Assembly: GCA_041398745.1 (NCBI GenBank)
Contig: JAWKUB010000002.1
Coordinates: 992,001-1,056,000 of the forward strand
Source: JACKHO01 sp041398745
GTDB lineage: Bacteria; Planctomycetota; Planctomycetia; Planctomycetales; Planctomycetaceae
Reading direction: 5' to 3'
Length of the DNA: 64,000 bases
Shown: piece by piece, positions 1 through 9,498 of the stretch
Layout of the letters: each line of letters starts with the position of its first letter
Numbering within the stretch: position 1 is the first letter of the stretch
The notes under the pieces: generated by a model
Seen by the model: only the letters and a program-made list of their open reading frames with translations
Database searches by the model: none
Told to the model about the DNA's origin: nothing
Program-made: the position numbers and the translations under genes

Positions 1-622
1 CGCCTCGCGGGCGGGTTCGCAGATTCAGGGCGGCGATGTGGCGGAGGCTGGTATCGTTGGAATCGAGCAGTCGAATGAGCGAGCTCACCGCCTGGTCCGC
101 CTGCTCGTCAGTGAGGATGAGAGCCGAAGCAATGTTTGCCCGGACGAATTCCGAGGGATCATTCAAGGCGCCAACCATGTCGCTGGCGTGCGGGGCGAAC
201 GATTCCGGTCCCAACAGGACGAGTGACGAGGAGGCGATTTCCCGCACCATTGGTTCGTCGCTGTTCAGTCCACGGACCAGTACAGGAGCCGACTTTTCCC
301 CCAGTTCGATGAGCTGATGATGAGCGGCGTCCCACTCTTCGGTTGAAACGTTCGGCGTCGTCAGTTTTTCAAATGCGGCCACAGCGGCAGGATCAAGTGG
401 TGCCGCGACTTCGACTTTTACGCTGGCGACAGTCGTCTCTTGGACGACGGTCTTGACCGGTTCAGCAGAAGCTCTTGCGGTGACCGGTTCAGAGGCGGAA
501 GGTGCCTCGCTCACCGCCACGGGATCGGTCCCACAACCGGTGATCGCGACCAACAGCAATGTGCTGGCGGACGCAGACTTCAGAAGTTTGGCCCATGAAT
601 CCGTTCCGTACGTGAGGCGCAT
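1..622 (-). CDS. HEAT-repeat lipoprotein (3' end outside window)
   Basis: The minus-strand frame is open from an ATG at 622 to the left edge, so at least 207 residues are present and the C-terminus is missing. The start is supported by a purine-rich GGGGAGAGG just upstream. The N-terminus has a basic and hydrophobic segment ending in the lipobox-like ITGC, so this is probably a lipoprotein anchored outside the cytoplasm. After an Ala/Val/Glu-rich linker, the sequence shows helical pairs of HEAT type (PVLVRGLNSDEPMVREIA, then DMVGALNDPSEFVRANIA, then SSLIRLLDSNDTSLRHIA). HEAT repeats are protein-interaction scaffolds; no enzymatic motif is visible. Function unknown. Confidence 0.75.
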   Translation of the reverse strand, partial: MRLTYGTDSWAKLLKSASASTLLLVAITGCGTDPVAVSEAPSASEPVTARASAEPVKTVVQETTVASVKVEVAAPLDPAAVAAFEKLTTPNVSTEEWDAAHHQLIELGEKSAPVLVRGLNSDEPMVREIASSSLVLLGPESFAPHASDMVGALNDPSEFVRANIASALILTDEQADQAVSSLIRLLDSNDTSLRHIAALNLRTRPRG

Positions 623-1306
623 GACCTCTCCCCGTCAGCCATGTCAGAAAAATCGGTCTGTCTGAGTGAGTATCGGCTGTCACGGAAATGTGAGTTGAGA
701 CTCGACGCCCGCTGCAAACGGAAAGACCGAACCGAGCAGAATGTTCAGCATAATCATCGCAGTTTGAACGGTGCTGTTAAGCACTCGAAACGCGAGTCGA
801 GCCTGTGGCCGTTGTGTCAATTCTATTGAGGTGTATGTAAGGCCCTTGAAAACATTGGGTTGCGGCAATATCGCGCAGGGCTGGTTGTAACGATTATTCA
901 GGTGGCACGGAAAGTGCCAATTAGCTTGATTGCCCTGAATGTCAGGGTGGTGCCAGTTCGGTGGATCAGCTTGATTTCCCGGATTGCATCGGAAGTTTGG
1001 GGGCTGGGGTGCTGAGTGACGCCAGTACAGGTCCCCGGAAATCCCGGTCACCGTTTCGATGCTTACGGATTTCGACTTCTGACTTCTGTGTGTGTGCGGG
1101 GCGGCCCAGTGGGTCGTCCCGGTGAAAACCAGACCGGGAAGCGCGTATGCCCTTTTCGGATGTGAATAAGAAATAACTGAACACGACGCAGACTGGACAA
1201 CCCCTCAGCCAGTTTGTTCGGACCGACTCTACTGACGACTTCAGGCCCAGCCTGAGCGCGGTGTCGGTCATTCACACACGAGGGAACAAAACAAAGGACA
1301 ACAGAC
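623..1306. other. Non-coding stretch with small hairpins
   Basis: No convincing gene here. Open frames at 680-1051 and 966-1271 on the minus strand lack homology cues and good ribosome sites. Two short hairpins sit at 903-919 (TGGCAC / GTGCCA, 5-base loop) and 933-947 (CCCTG / CAGGG). The 9-mer AGCTTGATT occurs at 923-931 and again at 968-976. The promoters for the lipoprotein gene and the pilin-like gene should lie in this region, but no clear -35/-10 pair was seen. Confidence 0.5.
899..947. repeat. Intergenic palindromic element
   Basis: CAGGTGGCAC at 899-908 begins a hairpin (TGGCAC 903-908, GTGCCA 914-919), followed by a second hairpin CCCTG/CAGGG (933-947). The same 10-mer recurs at 1840-1849 and 22756-22765, each time in an intergenic inverted repeat. 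This may be a dispersed REP-like element. Confidence 0.4.
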
Positions 1307-1777
1307 ATGCAATCAATTCAACAACTTCTGCACGACGAAAGCGGATTCGTGGTTTCGGCGGAACTCGTGCTCGTGGCGACCATTCTCGTCATTGGACTCA
1401 TAGTGGGGCTCAGCGAAGTGCAGCACGCCGTGAACTCGGAACTCAACGATGTGGCCGATGCCATTGGCTCATTGAACCAGAGCTACTGCTTCTCGGGATT
1501 CAGCAAAATCGACGGTCGCACCGTTCACGCCTACACACGCGGCAGCATTTTCGGTGATGTCGTCGATACCTGTGACAACAATCAGTGTGATATCGCTTGC
1601 GATATGCCAACTCCTGAAGGTTGGAAAGGCTGGGGCGGTGGATCTGGCGGTGGCAGCTTCGGCGGCGGTGGTGGAGGCGGCGGCGGTCACCACGGTGGTG
1701 GTGCTCACGGTGGCGGCGGAAATCATGGTGGAGGTGGAAACCACGGCGGCGGCAACCACGGTGGTGGACATAAGTAG
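1307..1777 (+). CDS. Pilin-like small protein with Gly/His-rich tail
   Basis: 156 residues, ATG start with AAGGA at 1294-1298, eight bases upstream. The N-terminus is a short polar leader (MQSIQQLLHDESG) followed by FVVSAE and a long hydrophobic stretch (LVLVATILVIGLIVGL). This resembles type IVb/Flp or class III prepilins, in which prepilin peptidase cuts after Gly and a Glu lies near the start of the mature helix. Here the Glu is at +6 rather than the usual +5. A middle part with four cysteines (about 61-97) is followed by about 45 residues of almost only Gly, His and Asn, a possible metal-binding or flexible tail. I infer a surface pilin-like protein; assembly genes are not in this window. 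It is followed by a strong terminator. Confidence 0.75.
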   Translation: MQSIQQLLHDESGFVVSAELVLVATILVIGLIVGLSEVQHAVNSELNDVADAIGSLNQSYCFSGFSKIDGRTVHAYTRGSIFGDVVDTCDNNQCDIACDMPTPEGWKGWGGGSGGGSFGGGGGGGGGHHGGGAHGGGGNHGGGGNHGGGNHGGGHK

Positions 1778-1838
1778 GTCCAATCGAGTTTGACCCTGAA
1801 TGCGATACGGTTGTGTCGCAACGAAAAGTGGGTATCGT

Positions 1839-1877
1839 GCAGGTGGCACTCAGTTCGAGTGTCACCTGCTTTTTTTA
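1839..1877 (+). terminator. Intrinsic terminator after the pilin-like gene
   Basis: A 13-bp stem (1839-1851 with 1857-1869, one G-T pair) and a 5-base loop are followed by seven T residues at 1870-1876. This is a textbook rho-independent terminator 61 bases after the stop of the pilin-like gene. It ends only 17 bases before the next start codon. Confidence 0.85.
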
Positions 1878-1894
1878 TTGAACCTACAGAGCCG

Positions 1895-2212
1895 ATGTCC
1901 GAAGAAACCCGACTGCAGAAAATCGAGAGTCAACTGGCCCAGTCACCAGACGACCCGTTTCTCAACTACTGCCAGGCCTTAGAACTCGGCAAGGCCGGAC
2001 AGGTCGACGCCGCCCGCGCAGCGTTTCAACGTGTGCAAACTCTCGATCCCAAAGACGTCGCTGCCTTCTTTCAGGAAGGACAACTCCTCGCCCGCGTCGG
2101 GCAAACAGACGCTGCCCGCGAGGTTCTCCAAACTGGCATGGCACGTGCGAGAGAAACGGGAAACAGTCACGCGCTGGGTGAGATGAACGCGTTTCTGGAA
2201 TCGCTTGGGTAA
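1895..2212 (+). CDS. Small TPR protein
   Basis: 105 residues from the ATG at 1895; the frame extends upstream without a stop, but that part would run through the terminator hairpin. The protein has two to three tetratricopeptide-like helical pairs (NYCQALELGKAGQVDAARAA, then FFQEGQLLARVGQTDAAREV), with the typical small and aromatic residues at TPR positions. TPRs bind other proteins. There is no signal peptide, so it is probably cytoplasmic. The gene starts just after a terminator, so it needs either its own promoter inside the hairpin region or read-through. It converges with the sulfatase gene, 12 bases away. Confidence 0.8.
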   Translation: MSEETRLQKIESQLAQSPDDPFLNYCQALELGKAGQVDAARAAFQRVQTLDPKDVAAFFQEGQLLARVGQTDAAREVLQTGMARARETGNSHALGEMNAFLESLG

Positions 2213-2224
2213 TCTGAATCTGGT

Positions 2225-3664
2225 CTACTTTCCAGACCGAGGTTGCTTCTTCTGGCGTCCGGGCTGGCGTTCATGGGCTGCGAGTTCGGTTTCCATCCCC
2301 TTGTCACCCTGCTGTTGCATCCAACCTTCCAGTTGCGTGGCGAGGCGGGATTTTATGTCGGCGAGGGCGGGGTCGCTGGCCAAGTTGTGTTCTTCGAGCG
2401 GGTCATGTTCGAGGTCGTAGAGTTCTTCGCCGGGCCGGTGAAACAGCCATTCAATGCGGGCCGCCAGTTCGGGATTGTTGACGGCATCATCCTGCCATGA
2501 TTTGAGGATGGGTGTCTTGTGGATTCCGCCAATCGAGTAGGTGTTGTCCGGCGCCAAATTCCGAATGAACTTGTAACGACTGTCGCGTACGGCACGGATG
2601 GGATACGGCATTTCGTAGCCGTTGATTCCCACCGTCGTGTGCTGAGAGAAAACGTACTCGCGAAATGTCTTGTCTTTTCCGGTGAGCACGCCAAGCATGC
2701 TCTTTCCATCAAATCCTGTGGCCCCGTTGGCGTCGGGGCAGCCGACATCGATGTTGTTGGGATCAATTCCCGCTGCATCCAGAAATGTTGGGGCGACGTC
2801 GACGTACTGCACAAGCGCCTCACTGGTCGATCCTGCCTTGATGTGACCCGGCCAGCGGGCCAGTGCAGAAACACGAATGCCGGTGTCGTACATGCTCCAT
2901 TTGCCGCCGTAGGGGAAGCTGCTTCCCTGTTCACTGACGAACAGCACCAGCGTATCGTTCTCCTGTGAAGTCTCCTTCAGGAGTTGCATCAACTGGCCGA
3001 CCTGCCAGTCGAATTGATGAATCTCCGCGTAGTATTTGGCCAAATCCTTTCGCGTGACTTCGTTGTCGTGCAGATACGCCGGCACCTTGAGTTGGGCGGG
3101 ATCATGCAAATCGTCGGGACCACGATTCCACGGGCTGTGGGGATCGTTCGAGGCGTACACCAGGAGCCACGGTTGGTTCTCATCGCGGGTGAGGAATTCT
3201 CGCGTCGGTTCAAAGTCGTCGAGGCCGGACTTCTTCTCATTCGGCCCGCCTTTGGCGCCGAAGTGCTCATACGGGAATGATGCTTTCGGACCGACATGCT
3301 CTTTTCCCTGCAGTGCGACGCGGTACCCACGCCGCTTCAGCATGGTGAACAGACTCTTGGTGCCCGGGTACACCTGCGTGTGATTCGGGTAGGCACCGCT
3401 CCGCATGCTGTAGAGCCCCGTGTACAACGCATGACGCGAGGGCGAACACGTTGACGCTGGAGTAAACATCCCTTTCAGGAACATCCCTTCGGTGGCGAGC
3501 TTGTCAAGATTCGGCGTTTTGACGTCGGTGTTCCCCGCGAAGCCGAAGTCGCTCCAGGTGGAGTCGTCGGAAATAATCAGGAGGAAATTCGGCCGATCCG
3601 CTGCCTGAACAAAGGAAGTCACTAACAGGAGGCAGGCCAGTGCGGTGTACAGCTTGAATTTCAT
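2225..3664 (-). CDS. Secreted sulfatase, heparan N-sulfatase (SGSH)-like
   Basis: 479 residues from the ATG at 3664, chosen because a clear signal peptide follows (MKFKLYTALACLLLVTSFVQA); a longer frame to 3736 is possible. It is a type I sulfatase: metal-binding Asp33-Asp34 (IISDDSTW) and the formylglycine motif C73-S-P-S-R77, whose Cys must be oxidised by a maturation enzyme. Segments such as GKEHVGP, YPIRAVRDSRYKFIRNL and ELYDLEHDPLEEHNLA match my memory of N-sulfoglucosamine sulfohydrolases, so the likely substrate is a sulfated glycan, outside the cytoplasm. The exact substrate cannot be read from sequence. It stands alone, divergent from ribH. Confidence 0.88.
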   Translation of the reverse strand: MKFKLYTALACLLLVTSFVQAADRPNFLLIISDDSTWSDFGFAGNTDVKTPNLDKLATEGMFLKGMFTPASTCSPSRHALYTGLYSMRSGAYPNHTQVYPGTKSLFTMLKRRGYRVALQGKEHVGPKASFPYEHFGAKGGPNEKKSGLDDFEPTREFLTRDENQPWLLVYASNDPHSPWNRGPDDLHDPAQLKVPAYLHDNEVTRKDLAKYYAEIHQFDWQVGQLMQLLKETSQENDTLVLFVSEQGSSFPYGGKWSMYDTGIRVSALARWPGHIKAGSTSEALVQYVDVAPTFLDAAGIDPNNIDVGCPDANGATGFDGKSMLGVLTGKDKTFREYVFSQHTTVGINGYEMPYPIRAVRDSRYKFIRNLAPDNTYSIGGIHKTPILKSWQDDAVNNPELAARIEWLFHRPGEELYDLEHDPLEEHNLASDPALADIKSRLATQLEGWMQQQGDKGMETELAAHERQPGRQKKQPRSGK

Positions 3665-4046
3665 TGGACGACTCTTTGAAGAATCTGATAGTTGCGAAGT
3701 GACCTGAAGCGTATCAGCCGGGTCGACGAAAGTCATTCAGCCGGAACATTTTACCAGAATGCATCCAAGCCAGGCCAAGTCGGTCGTATGACCGCTCAAA
3801 ACCGCCTGACGCGGCAACATTTCACCCCGTGGAACTGTTTTCTGTCTGGCAATCTGTTTGACGTCTCGTACACTTCATTCCCCTGAGTCTGGATCATTCA
3901 TTACTTGTGGCGGGTGTGTGGAGCAAGTCACCGTGTGATGGTGGGTTACGTCCGCAGTTCAGGCGTTAGCCAAACAGAACCCGCTTTTGAAAGCGGACTT
4001 CACCACCTCTACGAAGATCTGGGCTCCTACCGACAGGATTTACAAC
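3665..4046. other. Divergent intergenic region, sulfatase / ribH
   Basis: This region holds the 5' ends of the sulfatase (minus) and ribH (plus). No FMN riboswitch motifs were recognised upstream of ribH. A near-perfect palindrome (CCGCTTT at 3981-3987, AAAGCGG at 3990-3996) lies in the presumed ribH leader, 50 bases before the start. No convincing promoter pair found. Confidence 0.4.
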
Positions 4047-4517
4047 ATGGCTGACATTCACGGGCATTTGCTCGCCCATCCGGAAGACCAGTACGCCATT
4101 GTCGTTGCTCGATTCAACGACCTGGTGACCGGTCGGCTGCGCGACGGTGCCGTCGAAACGCTGAAGCGGCATGGCGTTACCGAGCAGAACATTACCACGG
4201 TTTGGGTTCCTGGTTCGTTTGAACTTCCGGTTGTCACTCAGAAACTCGTCGAGTCCGGAAAGTATGCCGCCGTACTGGCCCTGGGGGCAGTGATTCAAGG
4301 TGAGACAACTCACCATGACTACATTAATCATGCAGTGGCTCAAGGGCTCATGCGTGCTGGCCAGGAGAGCGGTTGTCCCGTATTGTTCGGTGTTCTGACC
4401 TGTTCTACTATGGAACAGGCCTTGAATCGTGCTGGCGGAAAGGCCGGAAACAAGGGGCATGAAGCCGCCATCGCCGCAATTGAAACGGTCGATGTGCTGC
4501 GACGCATTTCCTCCTGA
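4047..4517 (+). CDS. ribH: 6,7-dimethyl-8-ribityllumazine synthase
   Basis: 156 residues, the usual family length. The enzyme condenses 5-amino-6-ribitylamino-uracil with 3,4-dihydroxy-2-butanone 4-phosphate, the penultimate step of riboflavin synthesis, usually in a cytoplasmic shell of many subunits. Visible signatures are ARFN (21-24), PGSFELP (55-61), the GAVIQGETTHHDY block (80-92) carrying the catalytic His, and GVLTCSTMEQA near the C-terminus. The start at 4047 is preferred over upstream frame extension because AGGA lies at 4035-4038. nusB follows after 81 bases, a common gene pair, so co-transcription is likely. Confidence 0.95.
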   Translation: MADIHGHLLAHPEDQYAIVVARFNDLVTGRLRDGAVETLKRHGVTEQNITTVWVPGSFELPVVTQKLVESGKYAAVLALGAVIQGETTHHDYINHAVAQGLMRAGQESGCPVLFGVLTCSTMEQALNRAGGKAGNKGHEAAIAAIETVDVLRRISS

Positions 4518-4598
4518 GTTCATCCGTGGTTTCCACTCATTTGATGTCGTGCCGAATTGATGCACGATAAGTTTTCGTTTTCAGTCAAGAGGTAGCGC

Positions 4599-5039
4599 AT
4601 GGCTCGGCGCAGTAAAGCGCGCGAAGTCGCACTGCAAATGTTGTATTTGATCGACGTCAACAACGACGTCGACGGTCGTGCCGTCAAGGAATTGATCAAT
4701 GAACGTTTGAAGGATAACGACCTGCGCGAACTTGCCTGGTGGCTTTTTTCCGGCACGGCGGAACACCGCGCTCAGTTGGATGAACGCGTTCAGCAAATTG
4801 CGGAGAACTGGAAACTGGACCGCATGCCTCCGACCGATCGCAATATTCTGCGCGTCGGCGCGTTTGAAATGATGCACATGGACACTCCGGCCAGCGTGGT
4901 CATTGACGAAGCCATCGAACTGGCCAAGAAGTTCGGCACCAAGCAGTCCTCCCAATTTGTGAATGGAATTCTGGACAAGCTGGTCCCCGAAGAGAAACGC
5001 CGACGCATTCGTCGCCGTCCGCAAGCTGATCAGGACTGA
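4599..5039 (+). CDS. nusB: Transcription antitermination factor NusB
   Basis: 146 residues, normal for NusB. The protein binds boxA RNA with NusE (ribosomal protein S10) and promotes antitermination, notably in rRNA operons. The sequence shows the N-terminal arginine-rich helix (RRSKAREVALQMLY), the DRMPPTDRNILRVGAFEM segment and the C-terminal IDEAIELAKKFG/FVNGILDKL signature. AAGAGGT lies just upstream of the ATG. The C-terminus has a short basic extension (RRRIRRRP). Located directly downstream of ribH. Confidence 0.95.
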   Translation: MARRSKAREVALQMLYLIDVNNDVDGRAVKELINERLKDNDLRELAWWLFSGTAEHRAQLDERVQQIAENWKLDRMPPTDRNILRVGAFEMMHMDTPASVVIDEAIELAKKFGTKQSSQFVNGILDKLVPEEKRRRIRRRPQADQD

Positions 5040-5097
5040 TTGCTCTCCGATGCGGCGAGTGGTCTGAAAACAGGTCTCAATGTGGAACCAATAGTTC

Positions 5098-7227
<2,130 letters not shown>

Positions 7228-7320
7228 GTACGCAGCGTCGCTTGGCAACCAGTCGGCGTGCTGGGTAGTCTTTCAGAGGAAGTACACGAAACACGACACC
7301 GCTGGAACTGAAGAACTGTT

Positions 7321-7620
7321 ATGTGGCACTCACTCGGACCTGTCGACTCATTCCCGAATAACGAAGGCCGCGAATGCACGGTGGCAGACCGAATTGTCGC
7401 CGTGTTCCGTCAGGAGAACGAGTTCCACGCCATCGATGGCATTTGCGCCCACGCGGGCGGACCACTCGCCAAAGGCACGCTCCAGGGCGGCATTGTCACC
7501 TGTCCCTGGCACGGATGGCAGTACGACATCACCACCGGCCAGCACTGCCTGACCCCACAAATTTGCCAGCACTCATTTCCGTGCAAAGTGGAAAATGATC
7601 AGCTTTGGGTTGAGCTGTAA
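7321..7620 (+). CDS. Rieske [2Fe-2S] ferredoxin-like protein
   Basis: 99 residues, close to the length of NirD/BphF-type single-domain Rieske proteins. The cluster ligands are all present: C42-A-H44 and C61-P-W-H64 (CAHAGGPL and CPWHGWQYD). Such proteins pass electrons to oxygenases or reductases, but no partner oxygenase or reductase gene is adjacent. No signal peptide, so cytoplasmic. The gene converges with the NUDIX gene, 9 bases apart. Confidence 0.92.
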   Translation: MWHSLGPVDSFPNNEGRECTVADRIVAVFRQENEFHAIDGICAHAGGPLAKGTLQGGIVTCPWHGWQYDITTGQHCLTPQICQHSFPCKVENDQLWVEL

Positions 7621-7629
7621 GTGTGATCG

Positions 7630-8169
7630 CTACTCGTCGTCCGTGCTCAGACTCAGCAGCCCGAGGCCAGCGTAGACTTTGGGATCGATACAGCGGCGTT
7701 TGGTGGATTTGCGTTTGAGCCACTGCCTGGCTTTGGATTTGGGTACGAGGTGGACTTCGATGTCTTCTGAGTCATCACCGCCACCTTTTCCTTTCTTGTA
7801 GCACTTTCGGGCCACGAAGAAACTGAGCATTTCCGTCGTCATACCCGCAGATGAAGGCCCCGTGAAGCAGTATTCCCAGTCATCTGAAATGTAACCGGTC
7901 TCTTCCAGCAGTTCGCGCTGTGCTGCGGTGAGCAATGTCTCCTCTTCCTCGCCCGAGATGTCACCCGACAAACCGGCGGCCCAGTCCACCACACGTTTGT
8001 TGATGGGAGGACGAAACTGTTCGGTGAGGATGAGCTCGTCCTGTTTGGTGACCGCGACAACAATGACCACGCCGCTACCGCGAACGCGTGTGGCAAACTC
8101 CCATCCGTTGATGGAATTGAGACCTAAATGTTTGCCCGTGTAGAGTTGCTCAACGTGCCGACGTGACAT
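7630..8169 (-). CDS. NUDIX hydrolase, ADP-ribose pyrophosphatase-like
   Basis: 179 residues. A NUDIX helix is clear in ETLLTAAQRELLEETGY (E-x7-RELLEETGY), which binds divalent metal and hydrolyses nucleoside-diphosphate derivatives. The preceding VAVTKQDELILTEQFRPPIN and VVDWAAGLSGD resemble ADP-ribose/NDP-sugar pyrophosphatases. The loop before the helix is irregular: the Gly expected six residues before the first Glu is displaced. It starts 53 bases after the manA stop on the same strand and is probably co-transcribed with it. Substrate not determinable. Confidence 0.85.
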   Translation of the reverse strand: MSRRHVEQLYTGKHLGLNSINGWEFATRVRGSGVVIVVAVTKQDELILTEQFRPPINKRVVDWAAGLSGDISGEEEETLLTAAQRELLEETGYISDDWEYCFTGPSSAGMTTEMLSFFVARKCYKKGKGGGDDSEDIEVHLVPKSKARQWLKRKSTKRRCIDPKVYAGLGLLSLSTDDE

Positions 8170-8222
8170 GACTTGCCATCAGTTCAAATTGGGAGATGAT
8201 TGTCTGCCAACAATCTGGCCAG

Positions 8223-9206
8223 TCAGCCGCCAATTCGCAACTCATCGACCCAACAATCGAGCAGAATGCTGGACTCGTCCGACATAACGGTTGCCTCAGG
8301 TCGACTGGCCGGAAGCACTACGGTCTCACCGAGCTGCAGCGAACATTCATCATCACGTGTGGTCACTGTTGAATATCCAGCCAACTGAATGAGCACGTGG
8401 GGGCGGTTGTCCTCGGCGGGTGCCCACGTTTTCGCTCCGAGGTGTCTGTCGACGACAAAATGCTGCGTCGCTACGAGACGCTGGTGACTTTCATCACCCT
8501 CAACGATGAGCGGCGTGACGGGATTGACCGGTCCCAGATTGAAATTCGTCGCTTCGAGCGCCAGGTCAAGATGCAGTTCTCGGGGGCGGCCGTTGGCATC
8601 GAGGCGACCCCAGTCGGATAAGCGATACGTGACGTTGTTGGGCTCCTGTACCTCAGCCAGAAGCAATCCCTCACCAATTGCGTGAACGGTTCCGGGCAAC
8701 AGGGAAATACAGTCCCCTTTCTGCACTGTGTAGCTGTGCAGGCAATCGACGATTTCCGGGCCTCGGGCTGCGTCACGGAGTGTCTGGGCATCGACTCCTG
8801 GTTTGAGTCCGGCGTACACGCGACTGCCGGGGTCAGCCTGCAGTACGACCCAGGTTTCTGCTTTGCCTGTCGTCACTTCCGGGCGTCGCCCCGCCATGGC
8901 AGCGCTGGGATGCACCTGGATCGACAACCGCTTGCTGGCATCCAGGAATTTAATGAGCAGGGGGAATCGTCCAGACCTTGCCTGGCATCCAAGTAAGGCT
9001 TGGGGATCAGACTCAACAAGCTGTCGCAAAGAAGTTCCGGTCAGACGACAGCGGCTAACAATGGAGACATCACCAGGCAGGTCGGAAACATCCCAAGATT
9101 CCGCGTAGTCAATGTCTGGCCCCAGCGGCTTATTCAGGACAGACCCCAAGCGCCGTCCGCCCCACAGGGCGTGCTTCAGAATCGGATGGAACTTAAGCAA
9201 CTGCAT
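8223..9206 (-). CDS. manA: Mannose-6-phosphate isomerase, class I
   Basis: 327 residues, the short bacterial form. The enzyme interconverts mannose 6-phosphate and fructose 6-phosphate, a cytoplasmic zinc enzyme feeding GDP-mannose synthesis. Signatures are LKHALWGGRRLG near the N-terminus, FPLLIKFLDASKRLSIQVHP with the metal-binding His, GKAETWVVL, and PGTVHAIGEGLLLAEVQ. The C-terminal cupin part is less conserved, as usual. The NUDIX gene follows closely. Confidence 0.92.
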   Translation of the reverse strand: MQLLKFHPILKHALWGGRRLGSVLNKPLGPDIDYAESWDVSDLPGDVSIVSRCRLTGTSLRQLVESDPQALLGCQARSGRFPLLIKFLDASKRLSIQVHPSAAMAGRRPEVTTGKAETWVVLQADPGSRVYAGLKPGVDAQTLRDAARGPEIVDCLHSYTVQKGDCISLLPGTVHAIGEGLLLAEVQEPNNVTYRLSDWGRLDANGRPRELHLDLALEATNFNLGPVNPVTPLIVEGDESHQRLVATQHFVVDRHLGAKTWAPAEDNRPHVLIQLAGYSTVTTRDDECSLQLGETVVLPASRPEATVMSDESSILLDCWVDELRIGG

Positions 9207-9498
9207 GGAAATGGAATCGTCTCACAACCCGACACCCCCGCTGACGTGAGTCTAAGTTGGTAGCCGGTTCCGTTGCAGCATCAAATCCGGGAATTTGGCG
9301 AATCAAAACTCGTTCGCCATCGGGGCCCTGCCTTAGACTGCTGCACTTTCAACCATTGGCGTCTTGCCCGTTGCCTGATCCATTCTAATTGGATGGGATG
9401 TGCAAGAAATCGGCGGCAGTTGCCGAAACGCAACAATCCCAGACGCCGCACGGGCGACGCCCAGGATCGTTCGTCAGTCCAGAGGTACAAGACCTACG

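Noticed and set aside
680..1271. Minus-strand frames of 123 and 101 codons in the gap before the pilin-like gene
   Set aside because: They overlap each other, run through hairpins, and show no motif or ribosome site.
1620..1776. G-rich tandem repeat as a CRISPR or VNTR array
   Set aside because: The repetition follows the Gly/His codons of the pilin-like protein; there are no spacers.
3665..4046. FMN riboswitch upstream of ribH
   Set aside because: I looked for the conserved FMN-aptamer segments and saw none; only a small palindrome is present.
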